Shown piece after piece: positions 27,501-40,146 of a DNA stretch of 64,000 bases (position 1 is its first letter; each line of letters opens with the position of its first letter). The stretch comes from Myoxocephalus aenaeus (lineage: Eukaryota; Chordata; Actinopteri; Perciformes; Cottidae), in contig JBAMJR010000039.1 in assembly GCA_038501785.1 (NCBI GenBank), forward strand, positions 6,548,501-6,612,500, read 5' to 3'. Below the pieces are notes generated by a model. The model did no database searches, was not told the origin of the DNA, and saw only the letters and a list, made by a program, of their open reading frames with translations. A program made the translations under genes and the position numbers.

Positions 27501-29840
27501 CTCTATTTTTGAAGCTTCTAAATAATTCATAGATAAAACAAAACACAACAAATACCTTGAGACGTGTGCTACCCGGTAAGTTAATCCCACAAAATGAAAT
27601 AGAACTTTATCTAGCAGCTCAAATTGAAGCAATACCGTGATATTAAAGTGTGAAAGAGAACACAAACACTGCAACAAATTACAAAATGCCAGGGGGACCA
27701 ACAACAGTATTACAGAGGACGACCAAATACCATTTCATTTTTTCAGTGTGGGACATGCAGTTTAATACTATTGCTACTGTCAATGAATTGCAACATGCAA
27801 GCTAGTTGGACTGTGATCAACTTGGGTGACCTGGGTCAGAAAAAGACAGCTAAATTACTGATTATAACAAGGGAGGGGGTCCCAAATGGAGCTTGAATCA
27901 ACCATGTAAGACACTCCAGAATCCTAATGTGCAAGATTGTGTTGAGGGGTCATACCTTCTACTGTCTACCGCTCGTTTTGTATTACCAAATTTCCTGTGA
28001 TCAAAAACACTAATCTAAAAAATATGAGGATATCAGAGTGCAAATATCCTCTTTATATAGCCATTACTTATTAATCTTGATGTTCATTCCGGGGGGCCAC
28101 TAAGTCATGTCACCTAGATGTCCTCTGAAAGCAAATGGCCCGACACTCTATATTGAATTACATGTTCTCCTATTTACTGGAAAAGCAGGTCTTGGAGATA
28201 ACAAGAAAGGTGATATTTACAGTAGCCTGCAGCAGTGTGACGTGCCCTGTCAGATCACAGCTCAGGTGGGCCGAGGAGCTCCTCCGTGTTGCGAAGAGGA
28301 CGACAGAGCAGACGCATGTACAAGCATCTTGCATATGAGCTGAAAAGAGGAATTGTACCTGAAGCTCAGTGACTACTGGTGATAGTTTTAGTGGCCTTCA
28401 CAGAGATCAGTGTGGCCCATAAAACCCTTTTCCCTTTGGTGTTGTGTTCATCAAATCTCTATACTGAGAGTTTGTTATTTAGCCATGGTGACAAACACTG
28501 CTTTATTCCGTTAATTCTCTCCAGACTGTGGCTGCTGTTGAGAGGTTACTTTTCCCCAGGGAATAACTTGCTGAAACAGCAAAAGCAGTAAACAAAGCAG
28601 TCTAAAAACATTTGGGGATACAGCCACAAACTGAAATGCAGATAAGGTCCTGTGAATGGGAATAATGTGAAATATAAACGAGGTTACCTGACAACAGCTT
28701 GACGTTTATTTTTTTCACTTTAGAGGATAGTCCCATTTAACCCCATTTTAGCCACAAAGACAAAGCTGAAACGTACCATTTGTTCAACAATATTAATCAG
28801 TATAATGAAGTGAGTATAAGGCTGCCGGTTACAAACAGGCTTGGGTGTGAACGCAGGCCAACGTGCTGACAGGTTTGGTGTTTTTGATTTTTTGGCTGAG
28901 CTGGAATATTCAGTTAAAACCGACCAGTGATGCTGTTTTGACCTTCTCCATGAGGTCTGCTGGAAGTGGTGTAATGTAGCCCTGCTGTGTTTTATGTGGA
29001 GAGAGCACTGCACCGGTCCCCATACAAAAAAATAGCCTTTTAAATGCTACATTGCTTGTCAGCAACCAGTCATATGGTAACTTAGGAGGCAATTTGGCCT
29101 TGTGGAAACTTAACTCCTGGCATTTGCTCCCGGTGTCCTTCAACGCGGTTTTAGAAGAAGGAAATAACGGGAGTAACCCGGTTTAAAACGTTCTTTTCAA
29201 ACGAGGCCTGTGTGGTACATGTGATTTCAAGTGACAATTACTTAGAAAATGAATTGATGTTTAAAGAAAAGATGTAAGATTTGGTGTGGTCTAACTGTGT
29301 TAGTAAAACCACAGTAAATTAAACAAATACTTTGATCAGATTTTCCAACAAAAATGATCTGGTTTCTGTGAGCGTTTGTGAGAGGAATAATGAAAATAAT
29401 TGTTTGATGCAGCCTTACACCAGATGTGTGTAGCTTAGGGCTGAAAGCGTACTTTACATTTTAAAACAGCTTGTTCAATAAAAAATAAAATGTTTTCATG
29501 GGCTGGATTCACTGTAGTTTAAATCAATTTGGTACTTGGCTATAATTTCCTGGTTATATACATGATTTCTGACGCAATAACCTATGTTACATCAATTAAT
29601 CACTGCATGGTAATATGTGACTGTGTGAACCATTTAGAGACAGAGATAGTGCAGCAGACGAACGAGAGCACTTTATGGTTAATAAAGTGTTTTGATCATC
29701 AGATATAGGACTTGGGGAAACAGGTGCAGATGAAACAACTGGAACACATGGTGGAAGCCAGAAGCTCAGCACACCTGTTCCCTTCCTGCTAAACAGACTC
29801 GCAGTGGATCGTCTCTGGAGCAAAAAACAACTTCCTTCTC
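24577..29840. other. Long gene-free stretch
   Basis: About 5.3 kb has no gene and no recognised repeat. The segment 26460-26880 is repeat-poor and contains CTAATTAG, ATGATCATTTATTA and GCATCATGAATAAAGCG-like words. It reads like conserved non-coding sequence, but that is a judgement by eye. A T13 run lies at about 27298-27310. Confidence 0.4.
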
Positions 29841-29851
29841 CACACACACGC

Positions 29852-29903
<52 letters not shown>
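29841..29903. repeat. (CA)n microsatellite
   Basis: This CA array of about 63 bp has two CG interruptions near its left end. Confidence 0.97.
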
Positions 29904-29905
<2 letters not shown>

Positions 29906-31615
29906 CTCCATTTCTAATGGCACAGAGATGGAGAACAGACATTTGTCCCTTTTAGGGCCAATAGCAATGGTGAGAAATGAAAGCAGGACACTTTCTCGAT
30001 GCTGCTGGAAGATCTTAATGCATTTTCTCCTCTGGTCTGTGTAGACAGAGCACTCCACGGGGAGGATAAGTAACTATAGGAGGTGGTAATGGTGTTGGTA
30101 TCGGCTGGTGTTGTTTGCCCTAGCTGTATTGAAGCGATGGTCCCCGAGGAGCCCAGCACAGGGAGCTGGGTTTGTCAACCTTGTCTGAGGGACTTAATAT
30201 GAAAACAACACTAATGAGAACCATTTCCATTGCTCTGTTTATTTTCAGAGATGCATTGAGCGGGGCATACGCACGGCTCAGTGATCGCACGTTGCATTGC
30301 ATTCATTATGGGGCCCTGGATGGGCTACTGATACATTACACACAAACACACTTATAATTGCATTTTTTTTTTTTATTGTTCAGTGCTACTTTTAATGCTG
30401 CACTGAAGCAAAATGGGATCCATCTGACCAAACGCAATCATAAGGTTATGAATCTAGTCGGCATCTTTTATCCTTTTGGAGATGCCGACTAAAAGCTAGA
30501 AATTAGACATATCTATTAATAAGGATTCCATGACTGTTGCAAAAACAAAACATCATACAGTAGATTCTATATCTGAAGAGGTATTCACGTCATCAATAAA
30601 TGACAAGCTTCAGCAGACAAGTATCATTTCCTCAAGCAAAATGAATCCTCCCGCGTCCATCCATTCACTCACAGACATGCCATTTTGAAAATCTCTCTAA
30701 AGTGACATTACTCTAGAGATTGAAACCACTATTTCATTGAGCAGAAAATTGCTATTGAATTTGGAGCTGAATAATTGGAAGCCATGTTCCAATTCAACCC
30801 GCAGAAAAGGTAGAGTTATGGTTTACTGTCACACTCAAACCAATGACATTCTGAAGCTGAGCGGCACAAATGGTATGGGTATTGTTGGACGGGACATTGC
30901 TCTCCTTTGTGTATGTGCCATATCGAGCAAGCAGTTGGATGGCAATTTGGAAAGGATGCAATTCCCTTTGATTTGATAGAAGGCCATGAATGGAATAAAA
31001 AATAAAAGAAATCAGCATTTTAAAGATAAAATACATGCATTGAGCAGCAAAATGCGGACTACATATTAGATTCCAAAATATTGTCTCTACTGGAATTGAA
31101 GACGTCGCTAAACTCTTCTTTCGAACATTACTGTACAGGAAAATGCCGGGATGTTTTTCTCGGTGCAATCTTGAAAAAATCTTAAATTAAATGTTGTCTT
31201 AAAACATCTGCATCTAAATCAATAGTGAGAGTTTATTCTTCCTAATTTGGCAAGAACGAAAATTCTCATTTACAAAAACTGCCACCATTTAAGAAGAAAA
31301 AAGAAGTAGCTCTTTATCCGTTTGCTGTATTTCTTGTGTTGAGGTTGGTGGCACTGCCTCTCTCTCTCTCCCCCTCTCCCTGCCCCTCCCTTCATCCAGT
31401 GATCGTTTTGTGAACCCGTTAGCCTGTCATTGGTTTAGAGACTCCAAATGACCCTGTGTTTCTGCAGAAGACTCATTCATCCCCTCCCTCTCCCTCCCCA
31501 GGCCACTGGCAATACTGATGACCACCAGAAAGACACACAAACACGCGCACGGAGACGCACACGCACACTTTTTACACACACACACAGACATTAGTACATG
31601 AACGAACACACTCTT
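29904..31615. other. Gene-free stretch with a 12-bp hairpin
   Basis: There is no supported gene. A perfect inverted repeat with 12-bp arms (TAGTCGGCATCT, 30455-30466; partner 30480-30491) surrounds a 13-nt loop. The sequence around 30.68-30.95 kb is repeat-poor. Confidence 0.4.
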
Positions 31616-31620
31616 GCGCG

Positions 31621-31687
<67 letters not shown>
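31616..31687. repeat. (GC)7(CA)n compound microsatellite
   Basis: Alternating GC (31616-31629) passes directly into a CA array to 31687. The whole 72 bp is alternating purine-pyrimidine, which is prone to left-handed Z-DNA. Confidence 0.96.
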
Positions 31688-31689
<2 letters not shown>

Positions 31690-34600
31690 TGTGCTGCTGT
31701 GCTTTGCTGGTGTAATGTGCTTTGTTGTGTGAAGGTATCAATCAGAGGGGAGCAGATTATTAGAGTGTCTGAAAGAGATCAAACAATGTTGCCGTCTGCA
31801 CCCACACATGGCTGATTTACAGGCAGGCTGATAAAGTACTGCAGCTCTCTGTCAGGGGCTACATGACGGCTCGCCGCGCTCTTAGGATAAATTATTGCAG
31901 AGGCCCGCGGTAATGTCTCTCCACCTAGCAACCAGCCGCCCCAGCCGCTGCCAGGGGAGCCCTGCCTCGTCTGCCATAATGGCACTGTGTCCGGGGTCAG
32001 CAGTTACTGTATCGCAGCAGGGTGGGAGGGATGTATACACACACGTATACACACAGACACACGCTTGAATGCGTGCGTGTGTGTGCGCGCGCGCGCTTGC
32101 GCGCACCGACTCTCGTTTGTCTCTACACCTGCCATTGGAAGCAATGCCAAAAGACACTCAGGGATGACTGCCCGAGGACTGAGTGGACACGGGGGAAGAG
32201 CTGATGTCCCGCTACAATTTTGCAGGAGAGCAACATTTTTGAAAAACTGACGCCAAGGTTCCAAACAAGACAGTGCTGAGAGAGATGGGGGGCGGGGGTG
32301 GCGGAGCATCATCAAAAAATAAGGCTTGGCAAAAACATTGTAGAAAGCCATTTGTAACACTACGTCCGATCTCACTTATTTGATTGGCTGAGAGGCAATT
32401 CCACAGACGGATTATTTCATACCGCCTCTTACCGTCTCTGTCCATTTGCCAGTATGCAGGCCGGCACAACACAAACTTCCTGATTGAACATGTTTATATG
32501 CCAGCGTCATTTCTGACAAAACACAGTACTTAGTTGGTCCACTTTCCAAAACAAGGCAACCCATTTTTGAGCAGCGCTTTAGCAGGAAGTGACAAAGATA
32601 GATATATAGATAGATAAGGCCGAAATAAAAAATGAATAAGTCACCCCCCGAGAAGGAGATTTCACTTACAGATATGACACATAACTATTTTATATCCTCC
32701 TTGGTTCCTGGCCTTTTATTTACTCAAGATGGCCTTCTTTTTGTTTTTTCTCTACACTGAGCAAGGTCAGAATAAGTGGAATTCATCCAAGAAATTGGCA
32801 GCGAAGACACAGAGCTGCGAAATAGAAGAGTAGAAAAACTACACTGACATGCTAAAAGATGGATGCTGTCGATTGAGTGTAATGAATATTTTACTTAGCC
32901 TTTCTCCATTTTAGAGCTTTTCAACGAAATCTATCAAATAAAAAAATAAAAAAAAAGAGAGAATGTAAGAAATATAAACAAAAACAGCTAAAATAAACCA
33001 TTTTTTTCCCCCTGTACTGAGGTGTTCTGCAGTCAGGAGTTCAGAAACTGGCTTTGGCAAGTCGTCTGCCATTTTAGTAGTGGCTGGGTGATCGCCTTCT
33101 CCCTGCCCCCTCCCCTGTGTTATCTCGCTCAAAGCAGTGCCATCCCTCCATTGTAATAATGCCGCTTCCCGGCAGCCCTTGGAATGACCTTTCTTTAATT
33201 AACTGCATCTTGATGAGCAGATCTACATAGAATGTGAAGGTTAATTAATGAAGTATCACTGCTTAGTCTTAAAACCATCACCTAGCGGATGACAGCCAGC
33301 CCACCACTCTCTGTTTTACCCCCCGATCTCATTAGCAATGGTAGGCCGATGGACAGCTCTGCTCTGGCCAGTGGATCTCAAGTAAATTGTATCAAAGACA
33401 GGCCCTTTGATATACTTCATATGGATAAGACCACATTCTGACTCTACACTTTGAATAATATATGAGAAATGCTCACAAATACACACAAACACACACACAC
33501 ACATTCTTGCATCACATAATGTGTTCATGTTTTTCTCTGAGGTATGAATCTAGTCAGCAACCGCATAAATAATTCAAATGAAGGTAAAATAATATTTCAA
33601 TTAAGATCCATGTAATCTGTTTCCTGCAAACAAATACATGATGGATGGTGATGGATAATTCTTGTATTATTGCACAGTTTCATCTTGATAAGCTTTCGGT
33701 TTCCGCCTGATTTCATTTCAGGGGGCATTTCAGCGTTGCTTATCGTCGCAATTTGGAAAGAAGATCCACATTAGCAAACTACTAAAAGTGTCTTCCTGTG
33801 GCAGTTCAAGCTGGTAAAAGACGTGACCGTGAGGATCCAGGGTCTACGGTTACATGTCCGTTTCCCAAATCTGGCTGTGCTCACACAGCTTTTAGTTTAT
33901 CTGTAATCTATCACAGTGGAGGATGAGCCGTCGCCGCAGTGTGCTCGGCACTTAGAGCGCAGACATGAGCTGGACATGTCCGTCACCATGGATGCTAGTT
34001 TTTGTTGCTGCTAATTGCACGGCTTCCCTCCTGGGTACCGCAGGCCGGGCGAGCCACCTGGGCTCATTTACCTTCCCACCTGGCCTGGACATTGGAAAAT
34101 TAAACCCCAAAGTATCCCAAGATGACGGACGACAATGGGCAAGGTTTTCTGGCTGCTCTCATGTTGAATGAGAGCCCGCAGTCAAACGGGGTTGATTTTA
34201 GAATTCATTCACATTTTGCACCCAACTGGATATTGTGCGGTTGTGTCATTATCCTGCTATGAATCTGCCAGCTGTATGCATTGTATGCAGTTTCACTGAC
34301 ACCTAACAACTTCTCTGAGTGACTGTGTGCTGCTGCTGCTGCAGCATATACGCACAGATGTGCGTGGAGATCTCCATCAGGAATCACGACTGCGTCCGTA
34401 TCCATATTTATCAGCACCGAGGAATATGATTGAGGTCCTCCAAGTAACCTTGCTTTAGCCCGAAAGTCAAAGTTTTAATGCATGGCTTGACTTCGGGAAG
34501 CAGCGGAGGCACAAAACAACTTCCCCGAGACAGCAGATTTTGACAAGCGCGTGTTTATCCTTTTTATCCAATATCTGCAGAATAAAAAAGAAAATATGAC

Positions 34601-35336
34601 AGATATACCACGGCCATCTGGGTGCAGCTAACCCACAAGCAACGCTACCAGTCTCCATTTGTGTCTGTTAGCACTACAAAGTTATTGATTCTCACCATTT
34701 ACCACTACAACCTTTTGACAGCAGACACAACCAAGTATGTAAAGGCTGACATGGCTGACTTCATGACAAGTTAACAAAGACTGATGCCCCCTGCTGTGTC
34801 TCACTGCTGTCTTTGTGCTTATAGAATAGAGGAGCATAGCATCTCCTCTTCTGGTGCTATATCCACACCTCATTTGTATGACAATGATCTCCAAGGCTCC
34901 ATTAAGGATCAAGCCATGTTGAAAGACGGAGTGAAATTCCATTTTGTTTCTCATAAATTGTTAAGATTTTGCCGGGGTAAACTCGATCCCTAATTGGTGT
35001 AGCTTTTTGCTACCACTGATACGGTGTCACGCCTTCACTGATGACTGTCAGGTAAACTTTCTATATAGAAGTGTTTCTCCGTTGAAGCGTCTATCCGATT
35101 TCCCTTTCAGCACATCGAATGACACCCCGCTAAAAGCTGGCACAATACGCTTCCCGCACACAACGCTGTCACCAAAGACAACTTGGGAGAAGCGAGTGTT
35201 TTGAGAGTTTGAAACAAAATAGCTGGTGCAGCATTTCCCCATTTCTGTCTGAAATCCTTGACACCAGAGGATTTACAGTGAAGTGAAGTGAGGTGGGTGC
35301 TGTATGGAACGAGCTGTGGGGGCTGAGCTAGATGGG

Positions 35337-35338
<2 letters not shown>
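31688..35338. other. Long gene-free stretch
   Basis: There is no supported gene. A second alternating GT/GC tract lies at about 32078-32105, a short GATA-type run at about 32598-32617 and a short CA run at about 33489-33502. The segment 33190-33260 contains TTTAATTAAC and TTAATTAATG cores, which makes it a candidate regulatory stretch without further support. Confidence 0.4.

Positions 35339-35402
<64 letters not shown>
35339..35402. repeat. (GT)n microsatellite
   Basis: This is a perfect GT array of 64 bp, followed by a G-rich tail (TGGGGGGGTGGG). Confidence 0.97.
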
Positions 35403-35403
<1 letters not shown>

Positions 35404-37810
35404 GGGGGGGTGGGTCCACGCTACACTCATGCTGACAGGGATCCTCCCTGTAGCGCGTGCTTTTTTTCCATTAGTTCCTTACTCACTCTCTTGCCCTCCA
35501 GACCCGCAGAGTGAGGAAGATTTAAGTGGCCAGTCAAGTGAAATCCCCAAGGTTTGGCAGGTGTGAGGTCTGGCTTCATTATCTACAGACACCTCTGTCC
35601 AATTATGAGCCTTTCTCCCTCTGTGACGATGATGATGCCGAGTGTGTACCCACGAGTGTGTCTGTAGGTGTGTGTCGAGAGCGTGAATAGGCCATCCTCA
35701 TTGTTATCTGTCTAACTATCAAGATTCCCTCCGCCATCATGACATCATCGACAACACACATTCGCACATCATGCGCGCGCATACTCATGTAGCATCTTTT
35801 GTTTAGATTTGGCTTCGTAGAGCCAACCATGTGACTTCGTTTTTTCTCCTGCTCCGTCCTACTTGGGAGTAGAAAGCAACACCTGAACGCCAGCTTGTGC
35901 AATAATGTCAAAGAGTCACCGTAATTAGGACTCACGATGAAGAAAAGAAAAGCAAAAGCAATAAATTACACGCAACCGTCCTGTAATCAAAAGTCTCACT
36001 GGTTTTGATACATCTCCGTGGCTTCTCCATTTTGCTGACCCACTGGTTCCAAAATGTCAGCTGCTACAAACTGGAGCACCGCCTTCGTGTGCCGCTTCAA
36101 ACAAGCACAGGGTCTCTTTCTCTAGCCTGATTTTGGACACCCCCTACTGACACTATAAATACAAGGCACCTACAGTACCTTCCTTCCACAGCAAACTTCA
36201 CTAAAAAAAATACTTCAGTTTTAATAGAAACACACTTTTATTTCTAAAGAAGAACATTTGCATTCCTCTTGGCAACATTCACATTGCATAAACCCGACAC
36301 TATGGCCACATTAATATTCGGCCAAGCTTTCATATCAACATAAAAAAATGTTATACTACATAATAAAATGCAATCGTGTCTACATTCATACCCCCGCATG
36401 TTTCTAAGGGTTGAATATTCTCCTCCTCAGGCTTTATGGCCTGCTATTGTCTATGAAGCCACATGTACCCGCTAGTCTCTGGTTAGCCTGCACTCATCTG
36501 CAGCCCTATCATCTGCATCAGTTGGCAGATACAAAGAGCATAGCGCTGTTTTGCGTGTGAGCATGTGCGCCTTTTGTGTGGAGCCCTGCTGCACTCGCTC
36601 GTGTGTGCGTGCGCGCGCAATTGTGTGTGCACTGTCTTTTTATATGATGAAGTGGGAGTGTTGGAGGCATGTGATGGTTCCCAGACTTTGGCTCTGTTTT
36701 ATCTGATGCTGAGATGGCAGCTGTGGACCAAAGGAATTCATACATGTGTGTATAATTTGTCTTATGGCTCAAAACAAAACAACGGGACTCGGGACATCTT
36801 TTACCCATTCAATAGGACATGACACAAACAGAAGGTCACTGTGTGCGTTTGGTTTCGGAGTTGCTTGATTATAATTTCCGTGCCGTCTATGAATAGAATA
36901 AACCACAAATCTAAGCACGTTACACAGAACCATATATACTGTATAACAAACTATCAACACACACAACTTGAACCAACGTGGGCTGAAGCATGTTGCAACA
37001 TAGCTTCGAACTCACCATTGTATTTGCCTCCTCTTAATGATAATCATCATCTTAGGGCTGGCAGCGGCGAATGAGCCTTCCCTGAATTGCAAAAGAAAAG
37101 AAGAAAAAAAATGACATGAATTAATAATGAGCAAAATTACTCAAACGCTGCACACCACGACCTGCCGCAGCATGGTGAGCAGCGGGCCCTAAGGTGACAA
37201 AGCTAGATAAATATTTTATGTCTAAATATGAATTTGGGGTCCTAGGCCTGCTATCTGACAAACCTGCCCAGGTTATTGCGGCACATGGATAAACCATTAA
37301 GCTAAAAGGAGACTTGGAGAATGGGTCTGCGGCTCTTGTCTGGACAGAAGCGAGACTCAGAGATCAGGTTTGTGTGTCGCAGCCAGCTTCTGAGGCTTGT
37401 GTCTTGCCAGTGAAGTGAGTAGACGGTGTTCTTTGGGTGCCCTCAGGTGGAAGCCCGGTATAATTGCTGTTGACAACCTACAAGTCATTGTGCAATTAAA
37501 GCATCTGCCGCTCCTGTGTGGCAGCGGGCTGTGATGCCTTGTGACAGCTCGTAGCCATTAAGCAACTGTAAGCAGCTGGCGTGCCTCGGTGGGGGAAAAT
37601 AATGTGACAGAGGCACTCCCCCCTATTGTTGCCCTTGTCTCATTGGGGAAAAGAGGGACATTACATCACTCACTGAATTTTCGGGCATCTCAATGAATGG
37701 GAATGCAGCAAGTCTACAAATTAGACTTGGCACAGCAGGATGTCCAAATGGTACTTTGTTTCAGAGTACAACAAATGAAAAAGAGCTCATTGTTCAGAGC
37801 ACCCCCTTAA
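35403..37810. other. Gene-free stretch
   Basis: There is no supported gene. A 50-nt exon-like interval at 35502-35551 has an acceptor and a weak donor but no partners. The stretch 37.08-37.35 kb is repeat-poor with GAATTAATAATGAGC and resembles conserved non-coding DNA by eye only. Confidence 0.4.
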
Positions 37811-38219
37811 AGGGACAGTTCACCTCAAACGCAAAGAATACTTTTTGTTCCTCTTACCTGCAGAGCTACTTATCAATTTAGATTGTTTTGGTGCGAGTTG
37901 CTGAAGAGATGTCTGCCTTCTCTTGAATATAATCGGACTATATGGCACTAGGCTTGTGATGCTTAAAGCACCAAAAAGAAAATACCTTGAAAGTCAACAG
38001 CAATGTCTCTTGGTAGAAATCATGACCCGGGTAATCCACAGACCTTTCTGACCAATTTCAGACTTTGAGCAGCACAAGCCGAGTGCAATATAGTCCCATT
38101 ATATTTAAGAGAAGGCAGACACCTATAAGGACGATATCTCTAAAACTAGGCAACTCACACCAAAACAATCTAGATTGATAAGTAGCACTGCAGGTGAGAA
38201 GAAAAGGTGAACTGTCCCT
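37811..38219. mobile_element. TTAA-flanked fold-back element (MITE)
   Basis: This 409-bp element is bounded by TTAA on both sides (37807-37810 and 38220-38223), with termini AGGGACAGTTCACC and its exact complement. The arms match for about 145-150 bp with scattered mismatches. For example, ACTTATCAATTTAGATTG pairs with CAATCTAGATTGATAAGT. There is no coding sequence. TTAA target sites with AGGG-type ends fit non-autonomous Kolobok elements, and piggyBac is the alternative. Confidence 0.88.
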
Positions 38220-38294
38220 TTAAGTCTAGTGACTAAACAGTTACTGACATACATACTTTACCAGTTGAGGTTGGCATTGCTGTGAATTAGAGTT

Positions 38295-38450
38295 TAGTTG
38301 GTCACTTGATCAATGAGTCAATCGACAGTAAAATAATTATTAAAGAAATTCTGATAATCCATTTATAATTTCAGTCATTTTTCAAGCAAAAAGGGCAAGA
38401 ACGTAGTGGTTCTAGATATTCAAATGTGAGTTTTTTTCTAAAATGTGAAT
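38295..38450 (+). mobile_element. Degenerate teleost DNA-repeat fragment
   Basis: The words ATCAATGAGTCAATCGACAG, TTTCAGTCATTTTTCAAGCA and TCTAGATATTCAAATGTGAG occur in the order found in a common fish repeat with ATTAATCGA-type ends. It is strongly diverged and non-coding. The superfamily is uncertain, and hAT-like is my best guess. Confidence 0.55.
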
Positions 38451-39554
38451 CCTAATCAATAATTAAAATAGCTAGTTGCAATCATCTGTATCTTATCTGT
38501 ATAGAAACCCATTACAATGTGTGGGTGTGACTCTTCGGTCAGATGAAATTATGTATTTAATCATCTCCTTTTCATGTGTTCTGTGTCATTAATTTATCAG
38601 ATGTCCAGAAGAAGAAACAAAAACAGTAGCTGTCTACAAATATGACAAAGTGTTCCCATACATGTTGTTGAATATATGGGGACAATCCTGACAGAATCCA
38701 ATTCAAAGGCAGCAGTAATCAAATAGTCAGATTCGTTTGAGCAGGCCATGAGAGGCCCTGCCTTGTGTGTGTGAGTGTTGGTGCGTCTGTCTGTCTCAAG
38801 GATTTGCTGTTTCAGCAGGGAAGAAATCAGTCCTGTGCCTTTGCCACGCAGGAAAGTCAGCGTAAGGAAATTCCTGAGCTTCACAGTGGCAATCAGGCAG
38901 TTAAGGACCTGCCACTGAAAATGGAGCTGTATGTCAGTCACTTTCATGGCTTATTCACACTAGCACGAGTACTCTGGCATAAAAGAAAAAGGCATTCTCA
39001 TTCACTCACCCCAACAATTCAGTAAATTGCCCTTACTTGAGAGACGGTTGAGTAGGGTATGTATATTTAAGTGCCCTACAGCAATTGCTACATCTGAAAG
39101 CTGAAGTCGTTGCAGGTGCAATAGCAAGGGCTACGGCTATATTCTGAAATGTGCTAACGTTGCAGCCACTAAACAAAGCAAGCAAACGTCGGACTGTGTC
39201 AGATAAAATGTGTATCGTTCAGAAAACGAATAGTTTAAGTATGCATGGTCGGTAAGCCCTTTTCATTCGACTTTCAAAACGACAGGTGGCAGTAACGTTG
39301 GCTTAACGGCCTTTCTCTCCCTATTCTCTCACTCCGAGTTGAAGGTTTAACGTTACATGTTAAGGTGTTGTATGAGAAAGCCTGCTGTACTTTTTTTTAA
39401 AGTAAACTAAATAACATTTCAGGACAAAAGTGGCCCCGTAGCTGAATCCCAATTACTCGCTACAATGATAGTGCTGCATTCAGGGACTCGTGAATACCTT
39501 ATGTCAATGACTCCACTTTCATTTACTAAATCTTTAGCCATCTTGGATGTTGTT

Positions 39555-39561
<7 letters not shown>
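38451..39561. other. Gene-free stretch
   Basis: No gene or repeat is recognised. It lies 0.6-1.7 kb upstream of zfp64 and may contain promoter-distal control sequence. Confidence 0.4.

Positions 39562-39597
<36 letters not shown>
39562..39597. repeat. (AT)n microsatellite
   Basis: This 36-bp AT array lies about 290 bp upstream of the CRE. Confidence 0.96.
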
Positions 39598-39602
<5 letters not shown>

Positions 39603-39883
39603 TCACAATTAAGACTTCCATAAGACTGCGTGTAACCTGATGCACAGGCAGAATAGAGAGGGGGGGACATCAGGCTTACACTTGCTGTGGTCTTGTTCAA
39701 ATTAATAATATATACTTAACAATTTTTAAGAAAATCAAACAGCACGAAATATAAAATTCTATAAAAGTAGTATTACAACAATAGTCATGTAACAAAACAA
39801 ACACGCCACTTTTATCCTGTTGTCGGACGTACATGCTGAGGGGAGGACATTTAGATTTTTCCCATAGTTGTAAAAGCATCATG

Positions 39884-39891
39884 TGACGTCA
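39884..39891. promoter_or_regulatory. Perfect CRE palindrome upstream of zfp64
   Basis: TGACGTCA lies about 255 bp before the zfp64 ATG. It is the full consensus for CREB/ATF-family dimers and is uncommon by chance because it contains a CpG. The position fits a proximal promoter, but occupancy is not shown by sequence. Confidence 0.5.
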
Positions 39892-40024
39892 CCCGGACAC
39901 AGCGCTTGCAGCCGTAAACCCCCCGTAACATGTCGTAAAACCCGATTTGTATCAGTTGTTGTTAGAGAAGTAAACGATTGTTGCCATTGATATCCAAACT
40001 GCGGTGTATCTCGCGTTTTGAACT

Positions 40025-40123
40025 ATGATGATAGTTGCGCTGGCTGCGTCGCCACTCGAGCCGGTACAGTTAAACAACATGGTGGACGTTGTGTCGGCTT
40101 TGAGGAGACAGAAGATGAGTTGA
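40025..40123 (+). promoter_or_regulatory. Upstream ORF in the zfp64 leader
   Basis: An ATG-ATG pair at 40025 opens a 32-codon frame that ends with TGA at 40121-40123, 23 nt before the zfp64 ATG. A further in-frame ATG at 40079 sits in strong Kozak context (AACATGG). If transcription starts upstream of 40025, ribosomes would meet this frame first, so it could dampen zfp64 translation. It does not overlap the main frame. The peptide resembles nothing I know. Confidence 0.45.
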
Positions 40124-40146
40124 TCCCCATCAAAACAAGCTCGAAA

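Larger units (their letters stand above)
39850..40146 (+). promoter_or_regulatory. Putative zfp64 promoter and 5' leader
   Basis: This stretch immediately precedes the zfp64 start and carries more CpG dinucleotides than the surrounding desert. It contains a perfect CRE and a CTCGAG E-box near 40056. I see no clear TATA box at a plausible distance. The transcription start cannot be placed from sequence, so the border between promoter and 5' UTR is unknown. Confidence 0.55.

Noticed and set aside
35502..35551. Exon-like 50-nt interval with acceptor CCCTCCAG and donor AAG|GTTTGG, open as PQSEEDLSGQSSEIPK
   Set aside because: The donor is weak, no neighbouring exons are visible, and no protein is recognised. 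An interval of this kind is expected by chance in 64 kb.
40018..40146. N-terminal extension of zfp64 in the same frame from a TTG at 40018
   Set aside because: There is no ATG in that frame before 40147, and TTG is not a usual vertebrate start. The ATG at 40147 has a good Kozak context.
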